IMG/VR virus record: IMGVR_UViG_3300025704_000016
Location: 1 to 64,000 of that record
Reading direction: 5' to 3' (one strand)
DNA: 64,000 nt
DNA from: a virus
Position numbers and translations under genes: made by a program. This document shows, piece by piece, positions 17,890 through 26,487 of the stretch (positions are counted from its first letter, which is position 1; each line of letters starts with the position of its first letter). Below the pieces are notes generated by a model. The model saw only the letters and a list, made by a program, of their open reading frames with translations, did no database searches and had not been told where the DNA came from.

Positions 17890-19455
17890 ATGGAACGATT
17901 AGTAACATTTGAACAATTTGCTGAGCAAAAGGCAAAAAAAGATCAGGTTCAACTTGAGGAAGAGTTGAATGCAAAAAGGGAAGCTTCAGCAAATAGCTTT
18001 AAGGACTTATTATCTGAATTCGGTGTAACTTCAATGAGTGAATTATCTGAAGAAGATAAGCCTAAATTTAACGAGAGATTAGGTACTTTAACAGAATCTG
18101 CACTATTGCTAGAAGGCACAAGATCTCAAGTAGGGAAGATCGATAAGAAAGGTAGGATTACATCGGTCTATGTACACTATGATGGTTATCCAGACCACAT
18201 GGTACCAATGATTAAGAACTACGACAAGAAAGGTGTTGACCAACTAGTTAAACTAGGTAAGTCTGGTATCTCATATTTAGACAAGAATATCGGTAAAAAG
18301 CAAGACTTTAATAGTCCAGTAAGGGGAACCACTCTATTCTACGGTAGAGATCGCGGAGAGAACAAAGATATGACTACTACATGGACCAACGCAGCTGACA
18401 TTAAAGGTTACTTTAAAGAAGTTGCTAACGACGGTGGAGCTGAATACGTTTATCTATATGATGAACGAGATGGAAAGTGGTACATGGGAGATACTTATGG
18501 TAGCCCTGTATTACAAGTAGTTGAATCAGTAAACGAGGCTGTTATTGCAATCAGTGGTAAGAGAACAGCCAAGAAAGTAGCTTTAAGACTAACCAGATTA
18601 TTTGATACCAAGTTAACAGCTCTTGCTGCGGATAAAGTAACAATGCTAGGCTTCTTGAAAGAGTTATATTTCTATGCAATGGAAGACGCTAACTTTTCAC
18701 GCGAGGCCAATGTGACAATGAACATGATTAAGGGTAAGATTAGCCCGCTAGAAGTTAAAGTAGAAGGCTTGGATGGTGAAGTTATTAGAATTTCAGCTAA
18801 GACGATAAAAACTATAGCAGACAAATACTACTCAGATCTTGCAAATGCAGGTGATTGGTCAGGTATTGGTATTACTGAAGGTTTTGCAATGTACTTAGAT
18901 CAAATCGGAGAGTCTAACATGGCACAAGCACTTCTTGACTCTTTTAATGCACAGTTTGAAGGTGAAGAGAAAAGAGTTTCTAGAACTGAAAAGCTTTATG
19001 AATTATCACAGAGATTAGAATCTACCAATGAGGCTAAAGAATCAGTAAACGAAGCTAAATACGATAAGAAGAAGCTTTTAAAGTTAATCAAGAATCATGA
19101 TGATGCTGAAATCCTAGTTAATGGAAAATGGTACATCATCTATAATCCAGATAACGGTAATGACGAAAACACAGATATGTGGAATGACGATTCAGTATTT
19201 GCATTAGATCAAGATGGTGAAGAGTTTGAAATCAATTACAAAGATATTGAGCATTTTAAAGAGTCTGTTGAAGTAAACGAGACTGAAATTAAATCTGATG
19301 ATGAATTCAAAGAATATGCATTCACAATACTTCAAAAAGCATTCGGAGCAGACTTTGATGAAGCAAAAGCGCAAGAAGTTGTTGATGGTATCTTAGGTAA
19401 AGTTGATGGCGATTATGGTAAGGCTGCAGGTATTTTGCAAAGCTCACTTGGCTAA
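17890..19455 (+). CDS. head-payload polyprotein with capsid-targeting N-terminus
   Basis: 521 residues from ATG 17890; the frame is open further upstream but that part overlaps uvsW and the promoter. The N-terminus MERLVTFEQFAEQ fits the T4-type capsid-targeting pattern. Prohead-protease-like sites recur: LTE69|S, LLLE75|G, VNE216|A, TNE381|A, VNE388|A, VNE464|T. They divide the chain into modules. The first (about 76-216) contains a YVHYDGYPDHM motif known from phage proteins of unknown role; the second is helical; the third is a small KWYIIYNPDNG domain; the last (about 465-521) is a helical domain with YGKAAGILQSSLG. No catalytic residues recognised. Inferred to be packaged in the capsid, cut by the gp21-type protease and ejected with DNA. 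Confidence 0.7.
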   Translation: MERLVTFEQFAEQKAKKDQVQLEEELNAKREASANSFKDLLSEFGVTSMSELSEEDKPKFNERLGTLTESALLLEGTRSQVGKIDKKGRITSVYVHYDGYPDHMVPMIKNYDKKGVDQLVKLGKSGISYLDKNIGKKQDFNSPVRGTTLFYGRDRGENKDMTTTWTNAADIKGYFKEVANDGGAEYVYLYDERDGKWYMGDTYGSPVLQVVESVNEAVIAISGKRTAKKVALRLTRLFDTKLTALAADKVTMLGFLKELYFYAMEDANFSREANVTMNMIKGKISPLEVKVEGLDGEVIRISAKTIKTIADKYYSDLANAGDWSGIGITEGFAMYLDQIGESNMAQALLDSFNAQFEGEEKRVSRTEKLYELSQRLESTNEAKESVNEAKYDKKKLLKLIKNHDDAEILVNGKWYIIYNPDNGNDENTDMWNDDSVFALDQDGEEFEINYKDIEHFKESVEVNETEIKSDDEFKEYAFTILQKAFGADFDEAKAQEVVDGILGKVDGDYGKAAGILQSSLG

Positions 19456-19476
19456 TCAATAAAAAGAACTACAACA

Positions 19477-20760
19477 ATGAGAAAATTACTTTCATATCAA
19501 GAATTTTTAGTTGAGAAAGCATCTGCTCCGGTAGATGCAAATCTCATTCTAGAGGGCGGTGCAGCTGGTCATATGTCGCATCCGTTCGACGAAAAAGAAT
19601 TGACATTTGGTGACTTTAAAAAGATCGTTGAGTTTGGCTTAAGAGGCGAACTTAACTTTGAAGAAGAAGTTACCGAAAAGACCGACGGACAAAACTTATT
19701 TGCAACTGTAATGGATGGTGAGGTTAAATTTGCCAGAGGTATTAATGATATGAGGAATCCAATGGATCTAAAAACTTTTAAACAAAAGTTTGAAGCACAT
19801 AAAAGTCCACTAGTAAGAGATACTTTTCAATTCGCAGCAGAAGATTTAGCAAATTCATTAAATAAGCTACCAGCAAAAGACTTAGAGGTTTTTAATAATG
19901 GTAAGAGTTTTATGAATATGGAGCTAATCTACTCGAAGAACCCAAATGTAATTTATTACGACAGGGATGTTATTCAATTCCATGGTATTAAACATACTGA
20001 TGGTGATGGTAATGAAATAGGAGATGAAACAAAATACGCAGCATCAATTGCAAAGGTTCTTAAAGACCTTAAACTTGATATGGGTAAAACATTTTCAATT
20101 ATCCCACCACAAATCATTAAAATGGGTAAGGATATTGACTTCGATGCAAACAAAGCTAAATTCCTTAAACAAATTGAAGATCTACGTAAACAGTACAACT
20201 TAACAGATGCTGATGAAGTTTCTATGTATCATGAAATGTGGTGGAGAGAAACTATCGATAAGAACTTTCCGGATCTAACACAAGATCACAAAGAAGGACT
20301 TTTATTAAGATGGGCGTATGATGATAAGAAGACTCTTAATATAAGAAGTCTTGATAAAGAGTTAGGTAAAGATAAAGCTGCTCTAATTAAAAAGTTTGAC
20401 AAAGAAGATGTAAAGAAAAAACAAAAAGAGAACATGAGACCTTTTGAAGATTTATTTCTTGAACTAGGTAGTGTTATCTTAAAGAACGCATCTAACTTTG
20501 TGGCTGCTAATCCAGCTGCAGAAATGCAGAGACTACAAAAGCAATTAAAAGATGAAGCGGAAGCAGTTAGAAAAAGCGGTGATGTTTCGGACATTGAAAA
20601 AGTTGCTAAAGAACTTGAAAGACTTGAAAGAATCGGAGGTATCGAATCAATTATACCAACAGAGGGTATTGTCTTTAGATACAAAGGCAAGACTATGAAG
20701 CTAACAGGAACATTCGCTGCAGTTAACCAGCTTATGGGTTTTATAAAATACGGTAGATAA
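19477..20760 (+). CDS. RNA-ligase-like nucleotidyltransferase with capsid-targeting N-terminus
   Basis: 427 residues. The N-terminus MRKLLSYQEFLVEK resembles the capsid-targeting motif, and LILE26|G would be cut by the prohead protease, leaving a chain starting GGAAGHMSHPFD. Covalent-nucleotidyltransferase motifs follow: motif I EKTDGQNLF with predicted adenylated Lys68, a motif III-like FMNMELIY, motif IV EGIVFRY (about 396-402) and motif V with Lys408 (MKLTG). These define the ATP-dependent DNA/RNA ligase fold, here nearest to RNA ligases. A coiled segment (about 330-385) precedes motif IV. Adjacent to a second ligase-like/NMN-adenylyltransferase fusion. Substrate unknown; packaging is inferred. 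Confidence 0.65.
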   Translation: MRKLLSYQEFLVEKASAPVDANLILEGGAAGHMSHPFDEKELTFGDFKKIVEFGLRGELNFEEEVTEKTDGQNLFATVMDGEVKFARGINDMRNPMDLKTFKQKFEAHKSPLVRDTFQFAAEDLANSLNKLPAKDLEVFNNGKSFMNMELIYSKNPNVIYYDRDVIQFHGIKHTDGDGNEIGDETKYAASIAKVLKDLKLDMGKTFSIIPPQIIKMGKDIDFDANKAKFLKQIEDLRKQYNLTDADEVSMYHEMWWRETIDKNFPDLTQDHKEGLLLRWAYDDKKTLNIRSLDKELGKDKAALIKKFDKEDVKKKQKENMRPFEDLFLELGSVILKNASNFVAANPAAEMQRLQKQLKDEAEAVRKSGDVSDIEKVAKELERLERIGGIESIIPTEGIVFRYKGKTMKLTGTFAAVNQLMGFIKYGR

Positions 20761-20770
20761 AACATAACAC

Positions 20771-22615
20771 ATGGCATTACAGAACCTTAAGACATATTTT
20801 GAGTCGACTAACAGAAACGACTTCATGCAACTTCTAGAAAACACATGCGTTGTTTCTGAGAAGATTCAAGCATCCTCATTCCACGTTAGAAAAACTAACA
20901 GCGGTTTTGAGTATTATAAGAGCGGTTCTAAGGACGCAATGAACAAAGTTGATAGAACTATTGTAAAGTACTATGAAAATGCCATCAAGTACTTTAAATC
21001 AATTTCTGGTGACATTGCTGAACAGATGCCAACTGACTGGAAGTTTGGCTTTGATTATATGGTTGATAAGAAGACTGTAGACATTGAATACGACAAGCTA
21101 CCAAAGAACCACCTGATCTTAACACATATTCAGGTGATGAGTCCTAGCAATCCTACTGAAATCAAGAAGGTGATTAGAGACCCAAACATTCTTTACAAGT
21201 GGGCAGACATTTTAAACGTACAGAGACCGCAGGTTATTTTCCAAGGTAAATTGTCAGACTACCAGAAAGAAGAGTTGGTTAAACTTTTAGAAATGAGCGA
21301 AACTCAATTCAAGAAAGAGTTTACAGACGCTTCTTTTACTAGAAAGATCTATAATATCTTTAATAAAGGCTTGAACTCAACAGGTCTTAATCTAGATTTA
21401 GAAAAAGACATTGACTCTTTAATCTTAAACTTCTTTGACGGTAAGTCAGTTAAGAACTTTAAGCTTGAGAGATTTGACAAGGCTGAAAGAGAAAGCCGCA
21501 ATCCATCTGACATGTATCAGATCTCAATCTTAGATCTAGTAGAATACATCTCACAATACGATATTCCTAGCATTGAACTTAAAGAAGATGATACCGACAT
21601 AAGGTACATCGAACTTATTTCAATCCTATTTAACTCATATGTAGAAAAGCACGCAACAAAATATATTGGTGCTAGCTTTGACTCAGCAGACTTTGCACAA
21701 GGCGAAGAGTTTGCACTCAATACTACATTTATTAAAAACGAAAAGACACTATCACTGGTTCAGAAAGATGTTCTAGCAGAGCTTTACAAGATTGCGCTGG
21801 GTTCATTTAGAAAGAAGAGAACTAAAGAGACTGATATTATCAACGCTGCTTTAATGGAGCAGATCAACGAGATCGTTGCTAAGATTGAAGCTCTAGTGAT
21901 GGGCGAAACAAACGAAGGCGACGTTATGAACTTCAACACCTATCTAAAGACACAGAATTTACAAACACAAGTAAGCCCAATTACTGAAGCATTAACTGTT
22001 AAATATGCTGAACAAGGCAAGAAGCCTGTTAACATGTTCGTGGGTAGATTTCAACCATTTACGCTTGGACATGCTAAAGTGATTGAGACGATTAGTAAGC
22101 AGAATGGATTCCCAGTAGTTATTTTTCTAGTAAAGGCAAAAGCTAAAAAGAAAGAAGATGCTTTTAAGAGACCTTATGATGAAGATCTACAGATTGAGAT
22201 GCTAAACAAATTAAAGTCAAAGTACCCAATTAAGGATGTATATGTAATTGAAGGTTCTGCTGGAATTGATAAAATGTTTAACGCAATGAGAGGAGATGGA
22301 TATGAACCAGTCCTTTGGGGAACAGGAACCGACAGGATGAAAAACTATGGATTTCAAGTAAACAATCAACAATACAGAGAGGATCTAGGAGTTAGAGCAG
22401 ACTTTGGCCTGTTTGAGATTCCAAGAACCGGCAAGAATATTTCAGCAACACAAGTTAGAGAAGCAATGCTAGCAGACGATGAGACGCTTTTTAAGAAGCT
22501 TACACCAAAAGAGATACATTCTATGTATGGTGATTTAAAAGACAAACTAGAGGCCTCAATGGCAACTAACGAGTCAACCATTATGACCTTCGATCAATTT
22601 ACAAAGAATATATAA
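20771..22615 (+). CDS. fusion: ligase-like domain + NMN-adenylyltransferase-like domain, with internal capsid-targeting segment
   Basis: 614 residues. The N-terminal part has a nucleotidyltransferase motif I-like SEKIQASSF (Lys31) and a long alpha/beta region. A second targeting-like segment starts at Met386 (MNFNTYL) and ends at ITE406|A, a textbook prohead-protease site. After it comes a NadM-type adenylyltransferase domain: GRFQPFTLGH (425-434, the HxGH-equivalent motif) and ISATQVREA near residue 557, the usual nucleotide-binding pair for joining AMP to NMN or a related substrate. The protein ends MTFDQFTKNI, again like a targeting motif. The layout suggests two once separate packaged enzymes fused head to tail. 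The ligase call for the N-domain is weaker than the adenylyltransferase call. Confidence 0.68.
   Translation: MALQNLKTYFESTNRNDFMQLLENTCVVSEKIQASSFHVRKTNSGFEYYKSGSKDAMNKVDRTIVKYYENAIKYFKSISGDIAEQMPTDWKFGFDYMVDKKTVDIEYDKLPKNHLILTHIQVMSPSNPTEIKKVIRDPNILYKWADILNVQRPQVIFQGKLSDYQKEELVKLLEMSETQFKKEFTDASFTRKIYNIFNKGLNSTGLNLDLEKDIDSLILNFFDGKSVKNFKLERFDKAERESRNPSDMYQISILDLVEYISQYDIPSIELKEDDTDIRYIELISILFNSYVEKHATKYIGASFDSADFAQGEEFALNTTFIKNEKTLSLVQKDVLAELYKIALGSFRKKRTKETDIINAALMEQINEIVAKIEALVMGETNEGDVMNFNTYLKTQNLQTQVSPITEALTVKYAEQGKKPVNMFVGRFQPFTLGHAKVIETISKQNGFPVVIFLVKAKAKKKEDAFKRPYDEDLQIEMLNKLKSKYPIKDVYVIEGSAGIDKMFNAMRGDGYEPVLWGTGTDRMKNYGFQVNNQQYREDLGVRADFGLFEIPRTGKNISATQVREAMLADDETLFKKLTPKEIHSMYGDLKDKLEASMATNESTIMTFDQFTKNI
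22607..22615 (+). promoter_or_regulatory. possible late promoter variant AATATATAA
   Basis: AATATATAA overlaps the stop of the previous gene and lies 28 bases before the ATG at 22635. It differs from the consensus at the first base, so it is a weak candidate. Confidence 0.3.
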
Positions 22616-22634
22616 AAAAACAAAAGATAAAGAA

Positions 22635-24992
22635 ATGGCAACAGTAACAATGGACGCAATGGACCCTAAATCAAAAGGTCTAGCCAAACTACTTAAGAAG
22701 AATAAAGTAAAGATGGAGATCTTAACGATGAGAGGCCCTTCAGGCTGGCCTGAAGTTGAACTAACTGGTAAGAGAGAAGATCTTGAAACAGTTTTAGCCG
22801 ACGGTGAATATGGTTGGGATGACCCAGAATTAGCTGAGTATATTGAAGAAAGTGCTGATGTTAATGAGGCCAAGATCACTCTAAAGAGACGTTACACTGA
22901 GAATCACCCAGCGATTACAGTTGGTAAAGCAGCTCGTATCAGAAATAAAATGCTCGAAGCAATTGCTGACGGAGCCCTTACTGAAGAAGAGTTTAACAAT
23001 ATCTTAAGCGAATACTCTGCAAACGCAAAACAGTGGATGAAGAGAAACGCTAGATTCTTTAACGTATCTGAAGAAGGTATTGCACTTTCTAAGTTTGGTA
23101 AGAAAGCGCTTTCTGCAGTTGTAGTTAACGAAGAAGAATCAGTTACGGAATCAGAAGCTGTAAACATTTTAAACGATCTTTTAGATGAGAGAGGCGGAGA
23201 CATGGGAGAATTACATGGAATGGAAATGGAAGATGCATTAGATACAGTCGAAGCATACGGACATAAAGGTTCTAAAGCAAAAAAGATTGCACAGGAATTA
23301 CATTCTTTATGTAACGAATCAGTAGTTACTGAAGCTAAATTCGTAAAAGATTTTAATAGAGATGTTTTAAACGCGAAAACAAAAGAAGAAGTTTTGGAGC
23401 TTTATCCAAACGCTGAATTCTTTATCGGTAAATCAGATCATTTCTTTGGAGAGTTTGATGAAAATTTATTCTTTAAAGCATACTATACAAAAGGACAAAA
23501 AGAATTTGAAATCAAATCAGTTTATTCTGAAAAAGGAAGCAACTATGTTCATTTATACAATGAATCGTTAGTTTCTGAAAACTACGAGGTTATCTTTAGT
23601 GATGGTATGTCACAAATGAAAAAGTTTAGAAGCGAAGCGCAAGCTCTTGACTTCATGAAGAAAACTATTGCTTCTAACAAGAAATTAAGAGACATTGCGG
23701 TTTACAAACCAGGTATGTATTCAACTACTCAAACTGAATTAGTTGTTAAATTCTGGGGAGATGGTTCTTATTTAGATAATGTTTCTAAGAAGGATCCAGA
23801 ATTAGCTGCTAAGAAATTAGAGGAATCGGTAATAAATGATTTTATCGAGGAAGGTAATGCTTTCGGTGCAGCAAGAGCTAAAGCAATCGCTGATGGCAAG
23901 AAAGAGTTTACAGTGGGTGGTGAAACTTACCCAGTTGAAGATGTTGACAAAGAGGACAAAGAGAATGCTGAAGAATTTAAAGGTGAATCTTTTATCATCG
24001 AGTCTTTCTCTAAGTTTGTAGAAAGCCTTAACGAGTCTAAAATGCTTACAGAAGCATTCAAGTCAATGAAGCTTGCACAACTGCTAACACCTAAGAAGAA
24101 AACAAACTGGGATAAAGGTCTTGCTCAAGAGTTCTATAACTACACTCAAGTTAAACTAGATAAGGTTGAAGACCACGACCTGTTAGAAATAGATCCACAG
24201 ACTGCTTACAAGCAAAAAGGTGGTACTAAAGTAAAGTTCTTCTTAATCGACAACGAAAAGCAGAGTCCTTACACTGACGATAACTCTGACGGTAGAATCC
24301 AACCAGGACTAATTGCAGTCTTAAACGGTAACAATGATTTTATGGGAGCTGTTTATAAAAGATTTAGCAATGAAAAAGGTAGAACCTTAACTAAAACTGA
24401 TAAAGCGGATTCACTTGGTGTTGACAAGAGAAGAAAGGGCTACGGCGCTACTGGACTTTCAAGTGCTAAGAGAATTGCTGACTTTGCAGATAGAGCAATC
24501 GTAATTGACGTTGACATCTTAAGACAGAGATATTCAGCTCAACAACAAAAAGATTCAAGAACTGCTGCTAAGAAAGGAGCTATTGCATTTAAGACTGACA
24601 AAGAGTTTAAAGCTGAGAATATCGCAAGATATAACGAGATCTTAGCTAATAAGGCTGCAGCACTGCCACTTGATAAAATGGTTAAAGGTGCAATCGACAA
24701 ACTCGCTGATCAGATTAAAGAAGGTGTAGCTAAAGGCGAAAAAGGACGTTACGGCGACATTATCATTGGTAAAAACTCAAAAGGCAATGAAGCTAAAATG
24801 AGAGATGCTTCTAACCACATGAGCAATATCCTAGATGACTATGGCAGATATGTACAATATATTGCTGATGGTGAAAAGGAGAAAGAAGACTGGGGTAAAG
24901 AAAACTCATACTACGCTAGAGAGGCAAAAACATATGCTAAGAACATTAAAGACAAGATCAACCAGATTGATACCTTTGATTATGCTTGGTAA
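22635..24992 (+). CDS. mosaic head-payload polyprotein
   Basis: 785 residues. At least three clear prohead-protease-like sites, VNE78|A, VTE233|A and LTE473|A, split the chain, with weaker ones (SVTESEA, SLVSEN) between. The last is preceded by SFSKFVESLNES, resembling the capsid-targeting motif, as if the C-terminal ~310 residues were once a separate packaged protein. A short EGNAFGAARAKA...GGETYPV module (about 395-425) is a repeated element in phage proteins of unknown role. The C-terminal part contains a basic GVDKRRKGYGATGL segment and a helical end. No enzyme motif is certain. Same operon as the two nucleotidyltransferase genes. Confidence 0.62.
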   Translation: MATVTMDAMDPKSKGLAKLLKKNKVKMEILTMRGPSGWPEVELTGKREDLETVLADGEYGWDDPELAEYIEESADVNEAKITLKRRYTENHPAITVGKAARIRNKMLEAIADGALTEEEFNNILSEYSANAKQWMKRNARFFNVSEEGIALSKFGKKALSAVVVNEEESVTESEAVNILNDLLDERGGDMGELHGMEMEDALDTVEAYGHKGSKAKKIAQELHSLCNESVVTEAKFVKDFNRDVLNAKTKEEVLELYPNAEFFIGKSDHFFGEFDENLFFKAYYTKGQKEFEIKSVYSEKGSNYVHLYNESLVSENYEVIFSDGMSQMKKFRSEAQALDFMKKTIASNKKLRDIAVYKPGMYSTTQTELVVKFWGDGSYLDNVSKKDPELAAKKLEESVINDFIEEGNAFGAARAKAIADGKKEFTVGGETYPVEDVDKEDKENAEEFKGESFIIESFSKFVESLNESKMLTEAFKSMKLAQLLTPKKKTNWDKGLAQEFYNYTQVKLDKVEDHDLLEIDPQTAYKQKGGTKVKFFLIDNEKQSPYTDDNSDGRIQPGLIAVLNGNNDFMGAVYKRFSNEKGRTLTKTDKADSLGVDKRRKGYGATGLSSAKRIADFADRAIVIDVDILRQRYSAQQQKDSRTAAKKGAIAFKTDKEFKAENIARYNEILANKAAALPLDKMVKGAIDKLADQIKEGVAKGEKGRYGDIIIGKNSKGNEAKMRDASNHMSNILDDYGRYVQYIADGEKEKEDWGKENSYYAREAKTYAKNIKDKINQIDTFDYAW

Positions 24993-25072
24993 ATTTAAAA
25001 AAGTATTCTTTGAGTATTGGATTAAACCGTGGTACTCATTGTGATTATACTATAATAATGTGCATATAATGC

Positions 25073-25081
25073 GCATATAAA
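25073..25081 (+). promoter_or_regulatory. possible late promoter variant GCATATAAA
   Basis: GCATATAA occurs at 25073, 33 bases before the ATG at 25106, the same spacing as canonical GATATATAA elements. A second GCATATAA-like copy lies 11 bases upstream. The 113-base gap holds no gene. Confidence 0.35.
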
Positions 25082-25105
25082 ATTATTAAATAAATCTAAC
25101 AAAAA

Positions 25106-25585
25106 ATGAAACATGTAAAATTATTCGAACAATTTCTAAATGAGGATGTTAAAGTTAAAGGTAATATCTCAGAAGAAACAGCTAATGAATTGCTTGATTT
25201 TCTAAAACGGGCTATCGGTAAAAAATTAAACTGGAAAGAATTTTCAAAATGGCATGGTGGAGCTGCTCAATTAGGTAAAAAATCACCAGCACAAAAAAAG
25301 TTCTTAGAAGCCAATTATGAATGCGAGATTACAGATGTTACAATGCGCTACTTACCTAAGTATAAAAATGCTGTGTATTCAGTGTCATATCTACAAAATG
25401 CAAAATGGCATGGCTCCCAGTGGGACGAAGAGCCACTTAAATTATATAAAGATGATCCTAATTGGACACCAGAGGAAGGCGATACTAAAGATAGGTCTTT
25501 AGAAAAAGGTCTTGAAAGGTACCATGACGAAAGGCAATGGGACAGATTTTCAGATATAACTAGAATAGGTCGATTCGGTGTTTAA
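25106..25585 (+). CDS. small head-payload candidate with capsid-targeting N-terminus
   Basis: 159 residues. MKHVKLFEQFLNED at the N-terminus fits the targeting motif; cleavage after FLNE12 would leave a ~147-residue basic/aromatic domain. That domain has helices at about 20-45, then a KWHGGAAQLGKK segment and a Trp-rich C-terminal half (WHGSQWDEE, NWTPEEG, QWDRF). Family not recognised. It lies in the payload cassette with its own possible promoter. Inferred packaged protein of unknown activity. Confidence 0.55.
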   Translation: MKHVKLFEQFLNEDVKVKGNISEETANELLDFLKRAIGKKLNWKEFSKWHGGAAQLGKKSPAQKKFLEANYECEITDVTMRYLPKYKNAVYSVSYLQNAKWHGSQWDEEPLKLYKDDPNWTPEEGDTKDRSLEKGLERYHDERQWDRFSDITRIGRFGV

Positions 25586-25616
25586 ATAAAATTAAATAAA
25601 CATATAGGACTTTAAT

Positions 25617-26342
25617 ATGCCAAGTACTTCAAAAGCACAACAGAGATTAATGGGAATGGCTTACGCTTATAAAAAAGGTGAGCTTGATGCCAAAGAGGCT
25701 AGCCAGGAGGTAAAAGACCTAGCAGACTCAATGACTCTTAAGCAGCTTAAAAAGTATGCAAGCACAAAACATGAAGGCTTACCAGACAAAGTGGACGACA
25801 ATCTTCAACCAGGAGATGTTGGTGGAATGGGACCAGTCAAATTCCCAACTGCAACTGAATATGGCTCTGGTGATGTACCAGCAGGCCAAGGCGATGCAGA
25901 AGATGAATATAAAAAGAAACGTAGAAAAATGAAACACTTAAAGAACTTTGAATCCTTTCTTAATTCAGGATCTGAAAACGCAGTTTATGAAAAAATAAAA
26001 TTCGGATCTTACTACTTTAATAAAGGACAATTTAGTGAATTCGATCTACCTGCTAAAGGAGAAACTGCATATGCTTTGATTGCACATAATACCGTTGAGG
26101 TTAACAAACAATCCATGTATTTAAGATCTGAAGGAGATATGAACATTGGTGCTGGATTTAGACCTACGGTACTTGCCGTTGCTGAAGATGAAGCATCGAT
26201 TAAAGCAGCATATGATACACAACTAAAAGTTGGAGGAACTGGTGCAAATCTTTCTTTCTCATATGGGACTATTACAGTTAAGGGTAATAATGTACCATTT
26301 ACAGAGATTGGCGGCCATTTGGCAAAAGGAAATATAAAATAA
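25617..26342 (+). CDS. DUF3008-like domain fused to an internal capsid-targeting segment and a second domain
   Basis: 241 residues. Residues 1-60 (MPSTSKAQQRLMGMAYAYKK..., MTLKQLKKYASTKHEGLP) match the small DUF3008 family, widespread in phages. After a Gly/Asp linker, Met105 begins MKHLKNFESFLNSG, a second targeting-like motif identical over nine residues to the mini-gene just downstream. A ~120-residue beta-rich domain follows (about 120-241, ending GGHLAKGNIK). The protein therefore looks like two genes joined; Met105 could also serve as an internal start, since its upstream bases are A-rich like true starts here. Function unknown. Confidence 0.6.
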   Translation: MPSTSKAQQRLMGMAYAYKKGELDAKEASQEVKDLADSMTLKQLKKYASTKHEGLPDKVDDNLQPGDVGGMGPVKFPTATEYGSGDVPAGQGDAEDEYKKKRRKMKHLKNFESFLNSGSENAVYEKIKFGSYYFNKGQFSEFDLPAKGETAYALIAHNTVEVNKQSMYLRSEGDMNIGAGFRPTVLAVAEDEASIKAAYDTQLKVGGTGANLSFSYGTITVKGNNVPFTEIGGHLAKGNIK

Positions 26343-26345
26343 AAA

Positions 26346-26393
26346 ATGAAACATCTAAAGAACTTTGAATCATTTTTAGCAGACTTCAAGTAA
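26346..26393 (+). CDS. 15-residue mini-gene encoding only a capsid-targeting motif
   Basis: ATG to TAA encodes MKHLKNFESFLADFK. It starts three bases after the previous stop, in an A-rich start context, and is nearly identical in DNA and protein to the segment at 25929-25967. It looks like a targeting tag without cargo: either the remnant of a deleted packaged protein or a duplicated 5' end. Expression is unproven. Confidence 0.45.
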   Translation: MKHLKNFESFLADFK

Positions 26394-26421
26394 GATTGTT
26401 AACAACTTTTACAAAATAATT

Positions 26422-26453
26422 AGCCTGAGATTTTTTAGTCTCAGGCTTTTTTA
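26422..26453 (+). terminator. intrinsic terminator of the payload cassette
   Basis: Perfect 9-bp stem agcctgaga/tctcaggct with an 8-base loop, followed by a T run. Confidence 0.9.
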
Positions 26454-26454
26454 T

Positions 26455-26462
26455 TATATTTA
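26455..26462 (+). promoter_or_regulatory. host-like early/middle promoter candidate
   Basis: TATATTTA just after the terminator, inside ttattatatttacactgta. An almost identical sequence precedes the RNase H gene at 58.5 kb. It resembles the Bacteroidota -7 element TAnnTTTG. Confidence 0.4.
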
Positions 26463-26487
26463 CACTGTAATTAAAACAAAGAACAAC

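Noticed and set aside
20286-20777. Long reverse-strand frames opposite payload, core and scaffold genes (also 8325-8741, 26012-26389, 52499-52792)
   Set aside because: They are low-complexity mirrors of Glu/Lys/Ala-rich genes, without plausible starts or spacing.
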